Positions 63,949-64,000 of a DNA stretch of 64,000 nt are shown here, in pieces. Numbering within the stretch: position 1 is the stretch's first letter; the number at the start of each line of letters is the position of its first letter. The stretch comes from Bremia lactucae. Taxonomy: Eukaryota > Oomycota > Peronosporomycetes > Peronosporales > Peronosporaceae. The notes below the pieces were generated by a model that saw only the letters and a list, made by a program, of their open reading frames with translations, ran no database searches and was not told the origin of the DNA. The stretch is from contig NC_090611.1 of NCBI RefSeq assembly GCF_004359215.1, positions 5,348,173-5,412,172 of the forward strand, in the 5' to 3' direction. A program made the position numbers and the translations under genes.

Positions 63949-64000
63949 GTAAGCTTATTTCTTACGATGTTATGCGTAACTAATTGCTTTTACATTGTAT

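Overview
The window looks like a piece of an oomycete genome (Peronosporales: a Phytophthora or a downy mildew). The evidence is an intronless full-size PDR-type ABC transporter, a dynactin p62 gene with a 61-bp intron, and Ty3/gypsy and Ty1/copia elements of the kind common in oomycetes. The genus is an inference. Only two ordinary host genes are present: the ABC transporter (44829-48929, +) and the 5' part of the dynactin subunit 4 gene (62538 to the window end, +). Nearly everything else is nested, broken and rearranged retrotransposon DNA. One 100-base assembly gap lies at 19825-19924.

Layout. 1-3110: tail of a Ty3/gypsy element (family A). 3160-11955 and 19288-22894: remains of a second Ty3/gypsy family (family B), including a large inverted repeat (4840-7400) and a duplicated 3' region. 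11956-19287: a longer family A copy inserted into a family B LTR. 22895-24261: unassigned DNA with one orphan ORF. 24262-34200: a copia element (copia-1, 26573-31775) inserted with a 5-bp CAGTC target duplication into an older opposite-strand copia (copia-2). Its 3' LTR has received a tRNA-derived SINE with a 15-bp target duplication. 34280-43432: minus-strand Ty3/gypsy family C plus LTR pieces. 43433-49085: the ABC transporter and its flanks. 49085-62448: family B copies, a dead pogo-like DNA transposon (51591-53366), degenerate DNA, and a 6.5-kb family B element ending 89 bp before the dynactin start codon.

Two patterns stand out. First, all three Ty3/gypsy families carry a reading frame on the strand opposite to gag-pol, between the end of pol and the 3' LTR. 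In family B it encodes a protein of more than 320 residues, partly antisense to the pol chromodomain, with a coiled-coil-like tail. Its protein sequence is better conserved between diverged copies than the opposite strand. Second, family B is packed with perfect short inverted repeats (arms of 8-12 bp, loops of 1-11 nt) every few tens of bases through LTR, gag, protease, RNase H and the antisense ORF. This is far above chance, and I did not notice it in the host genes or copia elements. Two family B copies also contain clean internal inversions, and one contains a visible snap-back insertion, suggesting a mechanism that makes inverted copies.

Coordinates of degenerate elements are approximate unless a terminus or target duplication is stated. 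Family names A, B, C, copia-1 and copia-2 are local labels.
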